Translations under genes and position numbers: made by a program | In this document: in pieces, positions 8,649 through 18,141 of the stretch | Layout: each line of letters starts with the position of its first letter | Position numbering within the stretch: position 1 is the stretch's first letter | The notes under the pieces: model-generated | Told to the model about the DNA's origin: nothing | Database searches by the model: none | The model's input: only the letters and a program-made list of their open reading frames with translations | Assembly (NCBI RefSeq): GCF_020443705.1 | Contig: NZ_JAIZZK010000001.1 | Location: forward strand, 124,001 to 188,000 | Length of the DNA stretch: 64,000 nt | Reading direction: 5' to 3' | Source: Clostridium algoriphilum | Lineage (GTDB): Bacteria > Bacillota > Clostridia > Clostridiales > Clostridiaceae

Positions 8649-9350
8649 ATGAAAAGTGATATAAAATTACAAGATCTTGAGAAAAAACTAGAATTAAATT
8701 TTAGTGATAAGGAACTATTAAAAAATGCAATAACTCATAGTTCATATGCAAATCAGAAAAAAAAGGTTGTTTTTAATGAGAGGCTTGAGTTTTTGGGTGA
8801 TTCTGTGTTACAACTTGTAATATCCGAATATTTATATAGTCGGTTTAATGAAAAACCTGAAGGATATTTAACTAAAATTAGATCTCTTATTGTCTGTGAA
8901 AATTCTCTATGCGATATTGCATGCAGTTGGGAACTAGGAATGTACATGAACATGAGTAAAGGTGAAGAAATTACTGGCGGTAGAAATAGAGTTTCAATTT
9001 TGGCTGATTGTGTTGAAGCAGTTATTGCTGCTATATATTTGGATAAGGGAATAGAATATTCTAAATTGTTTATATTAAATAACTTTAAAGCAACAATTGA
9101 GAAAGCAATTAGTAATGAGATAATTTTGGATTATAAGACTAAACTTCAAGAAATATTTCAGCAAAATGGAGAAGTGAATATTCGATATGAACTTGTAAAA
9201 TTTGAAGGACCACCTCATAGAAGAATTTTTTTCGTTAATGTATTAGTAAATAATTCTATAAAAGGATCAGGCCAAGGATTCAGTAAAAAAGAAGCAGAGC
9301 AAAATGCAGCCAAAGAGGTTATGGTTAATCAGGTGGATTTGCATGAGTAA
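8649..9350 (+). CDS. rnc: Ribonuclease III
   Basis: RNase III cleaves double-stranded RNA in rRNA precursors and structured mRNAs. The 233-residue protein has the catalytic domain with the signature NERLEFLGDSVLQL (about residues 40-53; Glu and Asp metal ligands) and the second acidic cluster ADCVEAVIAAIYLD. A C-terminal dsRNA-binding domain starts near DYKTKLQEIFQ and ends with GFSKKEAEQNAAKE. I chose ATG 8649 because AAAGGAG lies eight bases upstream; TTG 8643 is too close. The gene begins the classical rnc-smc-ftsY cluster and overlaps the next gene by eight bases. Confidence 0.96.
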   Translation: MKSDIKLQDLEKKLELNFSDKELLKNAITHSSYANQKKKVVFNERLEFLGDSVLQLVISEYLYSRFNEKPEGYLTKIRSLIVCENSLCDIACSWELGMYMNMSKGEEITGGRNRVSILADCVEAVIAAIYLDKGIEYSKLFILNNFKATIEKAISNEIILDYKTKLQEIFQQNGEVNIRYELVKFEGPPHRRIFFVNVLVNNSIKGSGQGFSKKEAEQNAAKEVMVNQVDLHE

Positions 9351-10434
9351 CGCACATTATATTATTCCCATTTTTGTTCCGCATGAAGGTTGTCCACATG
9401 AGTGTGTTTTCTGCAATCAAAATAGCATAACAGGTGCATCAACAAAAGTCGATGCAATGTACGTTGAGCAAACAGTAAATCAGTATTTGCAAACAATAAA
9501 TAATGAAGATGCTGTTATAGAGGTATCATTTTTTGGAGGAACATTCACAGCTATAAAAACAGAAAAACAGATAGAACTTTTAACTGTTGCAAAAATGTTT
9601 AAAGATAATAACAAAATAAAATTCATTAGATTATCTACAAGACCAGATTATATAGATGATAATGTATTACAAAATTTAAAAAATTACTCTGTAGATATTA
9701 TAGAACTCGGAGTACAATCGATGGATGAAGAGGTGTTACTAAAATCTGGTAGGGGGCATACTGCAATTGATGTAGAGAATGCATCAAATCTAATAAAGCA
9801 GTATGGTTTTACATTAGGGCATCAAATCATGATAGGTCTCCCAGGAGATAATATAAATAAAGATATTGAGACGGCTAAAAGAGCTATAGACCTTAAGCCA
9901 GATATTTGTCGAATATATCCGGCTCTTGTAATTAAAGATACACATATGGAAAAAATGTATATAGAGCATAAATTTAAGCCTTATTCATTAAGTGAAGCAG
10001 TAAATATAAGTAAAATTATTTACATTATGATGGTTGCAAATCAAATAGATGTTATCAGGATAGGATTACAGCCCACTGAGGAGATCTCAGAAGGTCACGA
10101 TTTGGTTGCAGGACCATTTCATCCCGCATTTGGGGAACTAGTTGAAGGTAGTATATATAATGAGCTATTATATGATGTTATCAATAAAAATTTTAAAAAG
10201 GTCATTCCTTTTAATGAATTTCTAGTTAAAATAAATCCAAAGGATATTTCAAAGCTTTATGCTAATGGTAAAAGTTTTTTTAATGACATGAAAAAGCAGA
10301 TAGGAAAAGTTTCAATAGAGGTATTACAAGATACTACAATTAATCGTGGAAGTATTAGTATATGTTTAAAAGAAAAATGTATTACCATGACTATATATGA
10401 ATATGTGTACATAAAATATATAGAAAAGTTTTAA
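9343..10434 (+). CDS. Elp3-like radical SAM protein
   Basis: The protein carries the radical SAM cluster motif CPHECVFC near residues 17-24, then FFGGTFTAI (SAM-binding GGE-type region) and IELGVQSMDEEVL. These match the radical SAM half of Elp3 (COG1243), but the C-terminal GNAT acetyltransferase domain of true Elp3 is missing, since the protein is only 363 residues. This short form is commonly found between rnc and smc in clostridia. Its substrate is unknown to me; a tRNA or other RNA modification is a reasonable guess from the family. ATG 9343 overlaps the rnc stop (ATGAGTAA), with AGGTGGA upstream, so translation is coupled. Confidence 0.88.
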   Translation: MSNAHYIIPIFVPHEGCPHECVFCNQNSITGASTKVDAMYVEQTVNQYLQTINNEDAVIEVSFFGGTFTAIKTEKQIELLTVAKMFKDNNKIKFIRLSTRPDYIDDNVLQNLKNYSVDIIELGVQSMDEEVLLKSGRGHTAIDVENASNLIKQYGFTLGHQIMIGLPGDNINKDIETAKRAIDLKPDICRIYPALVIKDTHMEKMYIEHKFKPYSLSEAVNISKIIYIMMVANQIDVIRIGLQPTEEISEGHDLVAGPFHPAFGELVEGSIYNELLYDVINKNFKKVIPFNEFLVKINPKDISKLYANGKSFFNDMKKQIGKVSIEVLQDTTINRGSISICLKEKCITMTIYEYVYIKYIEKF

Positions 10435-10477
10435 TTTATTATATAAAATAAAATTTATATCCTTAACATCTTAAATG

Positions 10478-10516
10478 AGTATATATTACGTTGATCGAGT
10501 TGGAGTAATATATACT
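10478..10516 (+). terminator. AT-rich hairpin after the radical SAM gene
   Basis: A perfect 12-bp stem (10478-10489 with 10505-10516) with a 15-base loop is followed by a T-rich stretch. It probably separates the rnc unit from the small gene and smc, though the stem has few G-C pairs. Confidence 0.55.
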
Positions 10517-10560
10517 TTATTTATATTAAAGTATATAAAAATAATAATATGAGGTGAATT

Positions 10561-10659
10561 ATGAAAAGGAAAAAAAGAGATAAGTATACAAGAATATTAA
10601 TTTATAGTATAATCGTTATTTTTACTTTAAGTTTTGTATTACCAATGTTATTGGGGTAA
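10561..10659 (+). CDS. 32-residue single-pass membrane protein, DUF4044/Prli42-like
   Basis: The short frame MKRKKRDKYTRILIYS... is preceded by GAGGTGA at good spacing and ends in TAA, 17 bases before smc. Its basic N-terminus (KRKKRDKYTR) and one hydrophobic segment of about 18 residues ending in FVLPMLLG give the layout of DUF4044 proteins. The Listeria homologue, Prli42, anchors the stressosome to the membrane. Similar small genes sit beside smc in other clostridia to my knowledge. The ribosome binding site and membrane topology are directly visible; the family link rests on resemblance and the function is unproven here. Confidence 0.7.
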   Translation: MKRKKRDKYTRILIYSIIVIFTLSFVLPMLLG

Positions 10660-10676
10660 AATAGGAGAGTGTTTCA

Positions 10677-13600
10677 ATGTTCTTAAAATCTATTGAAATA
10701 AGAGGATTTAAATCCTTTGCAGATAAAACAGAATTAACCTTTAAAAAGGGTATTACAGCAGTAGTAGGCCCTAATGGAAGTGGTAAAAGCAATATATCTG
10801 ATGCTGTTAGATGGGTGCTTGGAGAACAAAGTGCACGAAGTCTAAGAGGAGATAAAATGGAGGATGTTATATTTGCAGGCACACAGTTTAGAAAGCCAGT
10901 GAGCTTGGCTCAGGTTTCTCTTACTTTAGATAATAGTGAATGCGAACTGGATATAGATTATTCTAATGTTACGATATCAAGAAGATTATATCGTTCAGGT
11001 GAAAGTGAATATTTAATAAACAATACAAGCTGCAGGTTAAAGGATGTTCAACAGCTTTTTATGGATACAGGCATAGGAAAAGAAGGTTACTCAATCATTG
11101 GTCAAGGGAAAATAGATGCTATATTAAGTGGAAAAGCGGAAGAAAGAAGAAAATTATTTGAAGAGGCCGCGGGAATTGTAAAGTTTAAGACTAGAAAAGA
11201 AGAAGCAGAAAAGAGATTAGATAGTACTGATCAGAACTTAATTAGAATAAAAGATATCTTAAGTACTTATGAGGAAAGACTAGAGCCATTAATGAACGAA
11301 AGTCTAAAGGCAAAAAAGTTTATAACATTATTTGAAGAACTCAAGAGTAAAGAAGTTAGCATAATTATTGATTCCATATATAAAGTTGAAGAAAAAAATA
11401 AAAGATTACATAACGAAGGTGTCAAACTAAAAGATGAAGTTATAAAAAGCACTGAAGGGAAAAATCAGCTAAAGAAAGATGCTCTAGACTGGAATAGTAA
11501 ATTTGAAAAGTTTGAGAATAAGAACCAGGAAGAAAAACAAGTATATTACGATAATAAGTTAATTTATCAAAATACTAATTCTGAAATAAATATTCTAAAT
11601 GAAAGAATTGAGAATTTAGATAGAACAATTAGTAAAACATCAAATGAGAGCGATGTTATTCATAAAAATGTTCAAGAATTTAAAAGTAATCTTGATAAAA
11701 CAGAGAATTCTTTAAATATTATAATAAAAACTCAAATTGAAATAGTAGAAAAAATTCAATCAGGAGAAATAAAGATTGAAAGTATTCAAAATAATATAGC
11801 AATTGATAGTTCTGAAGCTAAAACTTTTAAGGAAAAGCAGCAAAGCAATATTACATTAACTAACAATGCTACGAATAGTTTATTAATTTTAAATAATAAT
11901 ATAAATATATCTAATACAAGAGTTCATACACTTAAAAATAATATTGAAGATTTTTGTAGTTCAATAAAAAATAATGCTACTACAAATACAATGTTTGAAA
12001 AACAGATGGAAGAATTCAAAGACTTAATAGTTAGTTATCAAAGTAAGGTTAAAGAAAATAAAAACAGAAATATAAAGCTTCAAAGCCTTTTATATAATGA
12101 TGAAAGTTCAATGAAAAACTGTAATTTTAAAATTAATAAAAATGAAGCTAATTTCAATGTATTAACTACTTTAGAAAAAAAACATGAGGGTTATAACAGA
12201 TCGGTAAAAAATTTAATGCAAAATGTTAATGAAGGCCGAGTAGGCAGTATTCATGAATGTTTTGTAGTTGGAGAAATCATAAAGGTTGAAAAGAGCTTAG
12301 AAGTGGCTGTAGAAATTGCTTTAGGCGGTAATATATCACACATAATAACTAAAGATGAGAGTGTAGCAAAAACCTTAATTAGTTATTTAAAAACAAACAA
12401 TCTTGGTAGAGCTACATTTTTGCCTTTAAACATTATAAAGGGTAAGAAGCTTACAATGGATAATAAAACTAAAAATAATCTTGGTTATATTGGAATTGCT
12501 AGTGAACTAATAGGTTATGATGAAAAGTTTAGTGAAGTTATAACATTTATTCTAGGAAGGACAATTATATGTAAAGATATGGACTCGGCCCTAGAAATAG
12601 CTAAAATTAATAGTTTCCGTTTCAGAATTGTTACATTAACTGGAGAAATTATAAATGTGGGTGGGTCATTAACTGGTGGAAGCGTGTATTCAAAAACTTC
12701 AAGTATAATTGGAAGAAAAAGAGAAATAAAAGAGCTGGCTAAGAATTTAACCATTTTAAAGCATGAATTGTCTAATGAGTTAGATAAAATAAAAAGGAGC
12801 AAATTTTCAATTGAAAAATTAGATGAAGAAAATATAAATATAATGAATAAGGTTCATTCACAAAATATTGAAGTTACTAAGATGGAAGCTAAAATAAATG
12901 CAATAAAAACTGAAACTCAAAGATTAAAAAACAATATGGAGAGATTACAAACAGAAAAAAGCTTGGAAGATAATAAAATTATACAAGCCAATAAGGAAAT
13001 TAAAGATAAGAATATAGCTGTTTCTAAATATACAGTTGAAATACAAGAAATACAACAAAACATTAATAAAGTTGATTATAAATTGAAAGATAAATTGTTA
13101 GAAATCGAGAATATAAAAGAAATAATTATTAATGCTAAAATAAAAAAAGCTAAAATTGATGAAACAATAAATAATAAACGAACTGAAATTCAAAGACTAA
13201 ATGATGAAATATTTGTATATAATAAAAAGATAATTATATGTTCTAAAGAAGTAGAAGAAGCAATGAAAAATAAAAACACAAGTACATTATCAATTCGAGA
13301 TTGTCATAAAAAAATAAATGAGATAAAAACTATATTAGAAAAGATGGAGAAAAATTTTGAAGATAATGAAATTCAAAGAATTAAAATTAAAGAGTATATT
13401 AGAATAACTGGTGAAAAATTAGACGATGTATCACTAACCCTTGAAAAAAACGAGAAAAATTTATATAAATGTGAACTATCTCTTGCGAAAGTTGAGATGG
13501 AAAAGGAAACTTATTATGAAAAGTTGAATAAGGATTTTGAGTTAACATTCGCAGAAGCGTTGCAATTTAAAAATGAGATTAAAGATATTGATAAGCTAAA

Positions 13601-14231
13601 AAAGGAAATAATAGCATTAAAAGGTGAAATATCTATGCTTGGAAAGATAAATGTAAGTGCAATAGAAGAATATAAAGAAGTTAAAGATAAATTTACCTTT
13701 ATGGATGGTCAAAAAGAGGATTTGGTGTTAGCTAAAAACGAATTATTAACTGTTATACATGAAATGACTGAAAGAATGAAAAAAATATTCGCAGAGAACT
13801 TCGTCATATTAAGGCAAAACTTTAATGAGACATTCACCGAATTGTTTAAAGGGGGAAGTGCAGATTTAATCCTTACAGAAGGAGATGAACTTACAGCAAA
13901 AATTGATATTAATGTGCAACCACCAGGAAAAAAACTTCAAAATATAAATTTAATGTCTGGTGGAGAAAAAGTTCTATCAGCAATTGCATTGTTATTTGCT
14001 ATATTAAAAATGAAACCAACACCATTTTGTATTTTAGATGAGATAGAGGCAGCACTTGACGATGCAAATGTAGTTAGATATGCAGAATTTTTAAAAAGAT
14101 TTTCTGATAATGTTCAGTTTATTATAATAACCCACAGAAAAGGAACGATGGAAGCTGGAGATGTTTTGTATGGCGTTACCATGGAGGAAAAAGGAGTGTC
14201 AAAAATAGTATCTGTAGATTTTAACAAGTAA
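10677..14231 (+). CDS. smc: Chromosome segregation protein SMC
   Basis: SMC is the ATPase of the bacterial condensin (with ScpA and ScpB) that organises and segregates the chromosome. The 1184-residue protein has Walker A GPNGSGKSN near residue 32, two long coiled coils separated by a hinge at about residues 515-665 (GRVGSIHECF to GGSLTGGSVY), the ABC signature LMSGGEKVLSA near 1093 and Walker B CILDEIEAALDD near 1118. AGGAGAG precedes ATG 10677. The coiled coils are especially rich in K, N, I and E, in line with the genome's AT content. ftsY follows after 53 bases. Confidence 0.98.
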   Translation: MFLKSIEIRGFKSFADKTELTFKKGITAVVGPNGSGKSNISDAVRWVLGEQSARSLRGDKMEDVIFAGTQFRKPVSLAQVSLTLDNSECELDIDYSNVTISRRLYRSGESEYLINNTSCRLKDVQQLFMDTGIGKEGYSIIGQGKIDAILSGKAEERRKLFEEAAGIVKFKTRKEEAEKRLDSTDQNLIRIKDILSTYEERLEPLMNESLKAKKFITLFEELKSKEVSIIIDSIYKVEEKNKRLHNEGVKLKDEVIKSTEGKNQLKKDALDWNSKFEKFENKNQEEKQVYYDNKLIYQNTNSEINILNERIENLDRTISKTSNESDVIHKNVQEFKSNLDKTENSLNIIIKTQIEIVEKIQSGEIKIESIQNNIAIDSSEAKTFKEKQQSNITLTNNATNSLLILNNNINISNTRVHTLKNNIEDFCSSIKNNATTNTMFEKQMEEFKDLIVSYQSKVKENKNRNIKLQSLLYNDESSMKNCNFKINKNEANFNVLTTLEKKHEGYNRSVKNLMQNVNEGRVGSIHECFVVGEIIKVEKSLEVAVEIALGGNISHIITKDESVAKTLISYLKTNNLGRATFLPLNIIKGKKLTMDNKTKNNLGYIGIASELIGYDEKFSEVITFILGRTIICKDMDSALEIAKINSFRFRIVTLTGEIINVGGSLTGGSVYSKTSSIIGRKREIKELAKNLTILKHELSNELDKIKRSKFSIEKLDEENINIMNKVHSQNIEVTKMEAKINAIKTETQRLKNNMERLQTEKSLEDNKIIQANKEIKDKNIAVSKYTVEIQEIQQNINKVDYKLKDKLLEIENIKEIIINAKIKKAKIDETINNKRTEIQRLNDEIFVYNKKIIICSKEVEEAMKNKNTSTLSIRDCHKKINEIKTILEKMEKNFEDNEIQRIKIKEYIRITGEKLDDVSLTLEKNEKNLYKCELSLAKVEMEKETYYEKLNKDFELTFAEALQFKNEIKDIDKLKKEIIALKGEISMLGKINVSAIEEYKEVKDKFTFMDGQKEDLVLAKNELLTVIHEMTERMKKIFAENFVILRQNFNETFTELFKGGSADLILTEGDELTAKIDINVQPPGKKLQNINLMSGGEKVLSAIALLFAILKMKPTPFCILDEIEAALDDANVVRYAEFLKRFSDNVQFIIITHRKGTMEAGDVLYGVTMEEKGVSKIVSVDFNK

Positions 14232-14284
14232 GTAATTCATAACAACTGATTTATGTCACAAAATGCAAACAAGGAGGAGTATTG

Positions 14285-15196
14285 ATGTTTGGAGGATTTT
14301 TTGATAAATTAAAAGGTGGACTTGCAAAGACTAGAAATAGTATTAATCAAAAAGTTAGTGAAGTACTGAATTTGGCTATTATAATTGATGACGATTTATA
14401 TGAAGAATTAGAAGAAATATTAATTACATCAGATATTGGTGTGGAAACTTCCATTTATGTTATTGAAAAACTCAAAATAAGGGTAAAAGATAATAAAATA
14501 AAGGACCCAGCACAAATAATACCCTGTTTAAAGGAAGTCATAATTGATATATTAGGTGAGAATGAAAATCAGGTAAAACCACAAGAATTCCCGAAGGTGA
14601 TTTTAGTAATTGGTGTTAATGGAGTAGGAAAAACTACGTCCATTGGTAAAATTGCAGCAACGCTAAAAGATGAAAAATATAAAGTTCTTATTGCTGCAGC
14701 AGATACATTTAGAGCTGCAGCAATTGATCAGTTAGAAATTTGGAGTAAAAGAGCAGGCGTGGCATTAATAAAACATCAAGAGGGGTCGGATCCCGCAGCT
14801 GTAGTTTTCGATGCTGTTCAAGCAGCCAAAGCAAGGAAAGTAGATGTTTTAATATGTGATACGGCAGGTAGACTTCATAACAAAAAAAATCTTATGGATG
14901 AATTAGCAAAAATAACTAGAGTGATTAAGCGCGAGTATAGCGAAGCACTTATGGAAACTTTACTGGTAATTGATGCTACAACAGGGCAAAACGGGGTACA
15001 GCAAGCTAAACAATTTATGGATATATGCCCAATTGATGGCATAATATTGACTAAATTAGATGGTACAGCTAAAGGTGGAGTTGTTATATCAATAAAAAAA
15101 CAACTTAATATACCTGTTAAATATATAGGCGTAGGTGAAGGTGTAGATGATTTACAAGTGTTTAATTCTAAAGATTTTGTAGAGGCATTATTATAA
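14285..15196 (+). CDS. ftsY: Signal recognition particle receptor FtsY
   Basis: FtsY is the membrane-associated GTPase receptor for SRP-ribosome complexes. The 303-residue protein is essentially the NG domain with a short lysine-rich N-terminus (FFDKLKGGLAKTR) and no long acidic A domain, as usual in Firmicutes. Visible motifs are GVNGVGKTTS near residue 109, DTFRAAAIDQL, DTAGR near 192 and TKLDGTAKGG near 255. ATG 14285 follows AAGGAGGAG by about seven bases; TTG 14282 is too close. With ylxM-ffh just downstream, all protein parts of the SRP pathway are clustered. Confidence 0.97.
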   Translation: MFGGFFDKLKGGLAKTRNSINQKVSEVLNLAIIIDDDLYEELEEILITSDIGVETSIYVIEKLKIRVKDNKIKDPAQIIPCLKEVIIDILGENENQVKPQEFPKVILVIGVNGVGKTTSIGKIAATLKDEKYKVLIAAADTFRAAAIDQLEIWSKRAGVALIKHQEGSDPAAVVFDAVQAAKARKVDVLICDTAGRLHNKKNLMDELAKITRVIKREYSEALMETLLVIDATTGQNGVQQAKQFMDICPIDGIILTKLDGTAKGGVVISIKKQLNIPVKYIGVGEGVDDLQVFNSKDFVEALL

Positions 15197-15254
15197 AATA
15201 TAAATTTTAGATGGTAAGTTTTTATAAAAACATTTACCTGTTAAGTAAAACTAC

Positions 15255-15283
15255 TTGACACCTCATTTAAATTCTGATATTAT
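15255..15283 (+). promoter_or_regulatory. Sigma-A-type promoter of the ylxM-ffh operon
   Basis: A consensus TTGACA (15255-15260), 17-base spacer and TATTAT (15278-15283) predict a start near 15290, leaving a leader of under 20 bases before ylxM. Just upstream an AT-rich imperfect hairpin (about 15212-15237) may end ftsY transcripts. Confidence 0.8.
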
Positions 15284-15306
15284 ATTATTTGTGAGTCGGT
15301 GATGAA

Positions 15307-15654
15307 ATGGAAAAAAGATTTGAAATTTCCCTATTACTAGATTTTTATGGTGTATTGCTTACTGAAAAGCAAAGAAACATAATGGATTTATATTTTAATA
15401 ATGATTTGTCTCTATCAGAAATAGCAGAGATAAATAATACTAGCAGGCAAGCTATTCATGATACTATTAAAAGATCTGATAATTTGCTTTTAGTATATGA
15501 AGAAAAATTAAAATTATTAAATAAAGACTATAAATTAAAAGACACATTAAAAAACATTATATTGAAATTAGATGATTTACAGATAAATATAAAAGATGAA
15601 AAAACAAATCAGTTTATATGTGATATCAAAGCCCAGATTATTGAAAATATTTAG
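15307..15654 (+). CDS. ylxM: YlxM family helix-turn-helix protein, SRP-associated
   Basis: YlxM (p13) is a small sigma-70 region 4-like helix-turn-helix protein encoded beside ffh; in streptococci it contributes to the SRP pathway. The 115-residue protein shows the pattern LTEKQRNIMDLYFNNDLSLSEIAEINNTSRQAIHDTIKR, that is, a helix-turn-helix at about residues 20-57, followed by a charged helix. ATG 15307 follows GGTGATG. Its stop codon lies within the ffh ribosome binding site, which indicates coupling. Whether it binds DNA or SRP RNA here cannot be told from the sequence. Confidence 0.93.
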   Translation: MEKRFEISLLLDFYGVLLTEKQRNIMDLYFNNDLSLSEIAEINNTSRQAIHDTIKRSDNLLLVYEEKLKLLNKDYKLKDTLKNIILKLDDLQINIKDEKTNQFICDIKAQIIENI

Positions 15655-15664
15655 GAGGTTTATT

Positions 15665-17014
15665 ATGGCATTTGAAGGGTTATCTTCTAAGTTACAGGAT
15701 ACCATAAAAAAATTAAAAGGTAAGGGTAAGCTTTCCGAAAAAGATATTAAAGATGCTATGAGAGAAGTAAAATTAGCATTGCTTGAAGCGGATGTTAATT
15801 ATAAAGTAGTTAAAGATTTTGTGAAAAAAGTTAGTGAAAAATGTTTAGGTAATGGAGTGTTAGAAAGCCTAACACCTGGTCAACAAGTTATAAAAATAGT
15901 TAATGATGAGCTAACAGACCTTATGGGTAATTCAGAAAGTAAGTTAGAGTTTTCAACTACGGGCTTAACAGTTATTATGTTAGTTGGACTACAAGGTGCA
16001 GGTAAAACCACAATGGGTGGGAAACTTGCTCTTTCACTTAAAAGAAAAAATAAAAAGCCATTATTAGTTGCTTGTGATGTATATAGGCCAGCTGCAATTA
16101 AACAATTAGAGGTAGTAGGTAAGCAAATTGATGTTCCAGTATTTACTATGGGAGATAAAGTTAGTCCTGTAGATATAGCAAAAGCATCAGTAGCATTTGC
16201 AAAAGAAAATGGAAATAATGTAGTAATTATAGATACAGCAGGAAGACTTCATATAGACGAAATTTTAATGAATGAACTTCAAGATATAAAATCTAATGTC
16301 GAGCCAAATGAAATAATGTTAGTTGTAGATTCCATGACAGGTCAGGATGCAGTAAATGTAGCAGAGAGTTTTAATTCACAGCTAGATATAACTGGTGTAA
16401 TTTTGACTAAGTTAGATGGAGATACAAGAGGTGGAGCAGCACTATCTATTAAAGCAATAACTGGAAAAACCATAAAATTTGTTGGCGCTGGCGAAAAAAT
16501 GAATGATCTGGAAGTTTTCTATCCGGATAGAATGGCATCAAGAATACTTGGTATGGGTGATGTGCTTTCATTAATAGAAAAAGCACAACAATCTATTGAT
16601 GAAAATGAAGCCAAAGAACTTGGAAGCAGAATGATGTCTCAAGAGTTTAATTTAGATGATTTTTTAGCATCGATGCAACAAATGAAAAAACTTGGACCAT
16701 TGAACAAATTGGTTGAAATGATGCCTGGTGTAAATAAAAAAGAATTAAAAGGTGTAGATTTATCTAAAAGTGAAAAAGATATGGGGAAAGTCGAAGCTAT
16801 CATAAGGTCAATGACTGTCTCGGAAAGAAAACATCCTAATATAGTTAGTGGATCTTCTTCTAGAAAAAAAAGAATTGCCAATGGTTCAGGTACTTTAGTA
16901 CAACAAGTTAATAAGTTGTTAAAAGACTTTGAGATGATGAAAAAATTTATGAAACAAGCAAAAGGTTTCCAAAAACCCGGTAAAAAAGGTTTGTTTGGTA
17001 AAATGCCTTTTTAA
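15665..17014 (+). CDS. ffh: Signal recognition particle protein Ffh
   Basis: Ffh binds SRP RNA and signal peptides and docks on FtsY. The 449-residue protein has the N domain, the GTPase domain with [13 protein letters not shown] near residue 107, [16 protein letters not shown] and [10 protein letters not shown], and a methionine-rich M domain from about residue 300. There MPGVNKK and the [13 protein letters not shown] loop contact SRP RNA. I chose ATG 15665 ([11 protein letters not shown]) because AGGAGGT sits just upstream; a longer frame from 15596 overlaps ylxM and lacks a site. rpsP follows after 49 bases, the usual ffh-rpsP order. Confidence 0.98.
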   Translation: MAFEGLSSKLQDTIKKLKGKGKLSEKDIKDAMREVKLALLEADVNYKVVKDFVKKVSEKCLGNGVLESLTPGQQVIKIVNDELTDLMGNSESKLEFSTTGLTVIMLVGLQGAGKTTMGGKLALSLKRKNKKPLLVACDVYRPAAIKQLEVVGKQIDVPVFTMGDKVSPVDIAKASVAFAKENGNNVVIIDTAGRLHIDEILMNELQDIKSNVEPNEIMLVVDSMTGQDAVNVAESFNSQLDITGVILTKLDGDTRGGAALSIKAITGKTIKFVGAGEKMNDLEVFYPDRMASRILGMGDVLSLIEKAQQSIDENEAKELGSRMMSQEFNLDDFLASMQQMKKLGPLNKLVEMMPGVNKKELKGVDLSKSEKDMGKVEAIIRSMTVSERKHPNIVSGSSSRKKRIANGSGTLVQQVNKLLKDFEMMKKFMKQAKGFQKPGKKGLFGKMPF

Positions 17015-17063
17015 TAAAATACTTAGAATAATAGACAAATTTACATTTAAGGAGGTGATATAC

Positions 17064-17306
17064 GTGGCAGTTAAAATAAGATTAAAAAGAATGGGTGCTA
17101 AACATGCTCCATTTTATAGAGTGGTAGTTGCAGATTCAAGAGCTCCTAGAGATGGAAAATTTATTGAAGAAATAGGATATTATAACCCAACAACAGAGCC
17201 AACTACTATTAAAATAGATGTTGAAAAAGCAACTAAGTGGATGAAGAATGGTGCACAACCATCTGATACAGTTAAAAGGTTACTTAGCAAAATAGCAGTC
17301 AACTAG
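17064..17306 (+). CDS. rpsP: Ribosomal protein S16 (bS16)
   Basis: bS16 is a small-subunit assembly protein. The 80-residue sequence begins [31 protein letters not shown], which is diagnostic. The start is GTG 17064, preceded by AAGGAGGTGATA, a near-perfect complement to the 3' end of 16S rRNA. A longer ATG frame upstream lies inside the end of ffh and has no ribosome binding site. It is cotranscribed with ylxM-ffh and followed after 33 bases by khpA. Confidence 0.97.
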   Translation: MAVKIRLKRMGAKHAPFYRVVVADSRAPRDGKFIEEIGYYNPTTEPTTIKIDVEKATKWMKNGAQPSDTVKRLLSKIAVN

Positions 17307-17339
17307 AAAAGTTGTAAGTAATGAATGGAGGAGTTTTCC

Positions 17340-17567
17340 ATGAAACAGTTACTTGAAGTATTGGCAAAATATTTAGTTGATAAACCAGAAATGGTGGTAG
17401 TAAACGAAGTAGAACATGAGCATATGGTACTTCTTGAATTATCTGTAGCACATGTAGATATGGGGAAAGTTATAGGAAAGCAAGGAAGAATAGCTAAAGC
17501 TATTCGAACTGTTGTAAAGGCAGCCGCTGTTAAGGAAAATAAAAAAGTGGTTGTTGAAATAAAGTAA
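17340..17567 (+). CDS. khpA: KH-domain RNA-binding protein KhpA (YlqC)
   Basis: KhpA is a 75-residue single KH domain protein that forms RNA-binding complexes with KhpB/Jag in several Gram-positive bacteria and influences cell size and sRNA binding. The nucleic-acid loop is visible as MGKVIGKQGRIAKAIRT (GxxG type). ATG 17340 follows GGAGGAG; an upstream ATG at 17325 overlaps that site. It sits between rpsP and rimM, its standard place, and its stop codon is the first part of a terminator stem. Confidence 0.94.
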   Translation: MKQLLEVLAKYLVDKPEMVVVNEVEHEHMVLLELSVAHVDMGKVIGKQGRIAKAIRTVVKAAAVKENKKVVVEIK

Positions 17568-17595
17568 GAGTTAGGTTCTGCCTAACTCTTATTTT
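17566..17595 (+). terminator. Terminator after khpA
   Basis: A perfect 10-bp stem (17566-17575 with 17581-17590) with loop TTCTG overlaps the khpA stop codon and is followed by ATTTTAATT. A possible weak promoter for rimM (TATAAT at 17616-17621, poor -35) lies just downstream. Confidence 0.8.
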
Positions 17596-17649
17596 AATTA
17601 AATTTTTATTTTATATATAATATAAGTAATTTTGAAAGGAGGATTTTGT

Positions 17650-18141
17650 ATGAAAGATTTTATGAGTGTAGGACAGATTGGTAAAACACATGGGTTAAAG
17701 GGTGAAGTTAAAGTTTTTTCATTAACTGATAGTCTTGAACGGTTTAAAAAAATAAAAAATGTGTATATTGATGGTGAAATTAGAAAAGTTGAAGGTTGTA
17801 AACTTCAAGCAGATAAAGTAATACTTAAAATTGAAGGCATAGATAGCATAGAACAAGCAGAAACATACAGAAACAAGTACTTGATGGTTAAAAGAGAAGA
17901 TGCAGTTAAATTATCAGAGGGAAGCTATTATGTGGCTGATATATTAGAGTGTAGCGTTTTCGAAGAAGGCGGAGAAGAACTTGGAAAAGTATTTGATGTT
18001 CTTAATACACCAGGTAATGATGTATATTGGGTTAAGGGAAAAAAAGAAGTGCTTATTCCAGTGCTTAAGGATATCATAGTTAGCATAGATATTGATAAGC
18101 ACATAATAATAATTAAGCCAGTAAAAGAATGGCAAGAATGA
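17650..18141 (+). CDS. rimM: Ribosome maturation factor RimM
   Basis: RimM binds bS19/uS19-containing 30S precursors and helps mature the 3' domain of 16S rRNA. The 163-residue protein has the N-terminal beta-barrel with [16 protein letters not shown] and a C-terminal PRC-barrel containing [12 protein letters not shown] and [21 protein letters not shown] 17650 follows GAAAGGAGGA. It ends in TGA, overlapping the trmD start, so the two are translationally coupled, as in many bacteria. Confidence 0.96.
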   Translation: MKDFMSVGQIGKTHGLKGEVKVFSLTDSLERFKKIKNVYIDGEIRKVEGCKLQADKVILKIEGIDSIEQAETYRNKYLMVKREDAVKLSEGSYYVADILECSVFEEGGEELGKVFDVLNTPGNDVYWVKGKKEVLIPVLKDIIVSIDIDKHIIIIKPVKEWQE

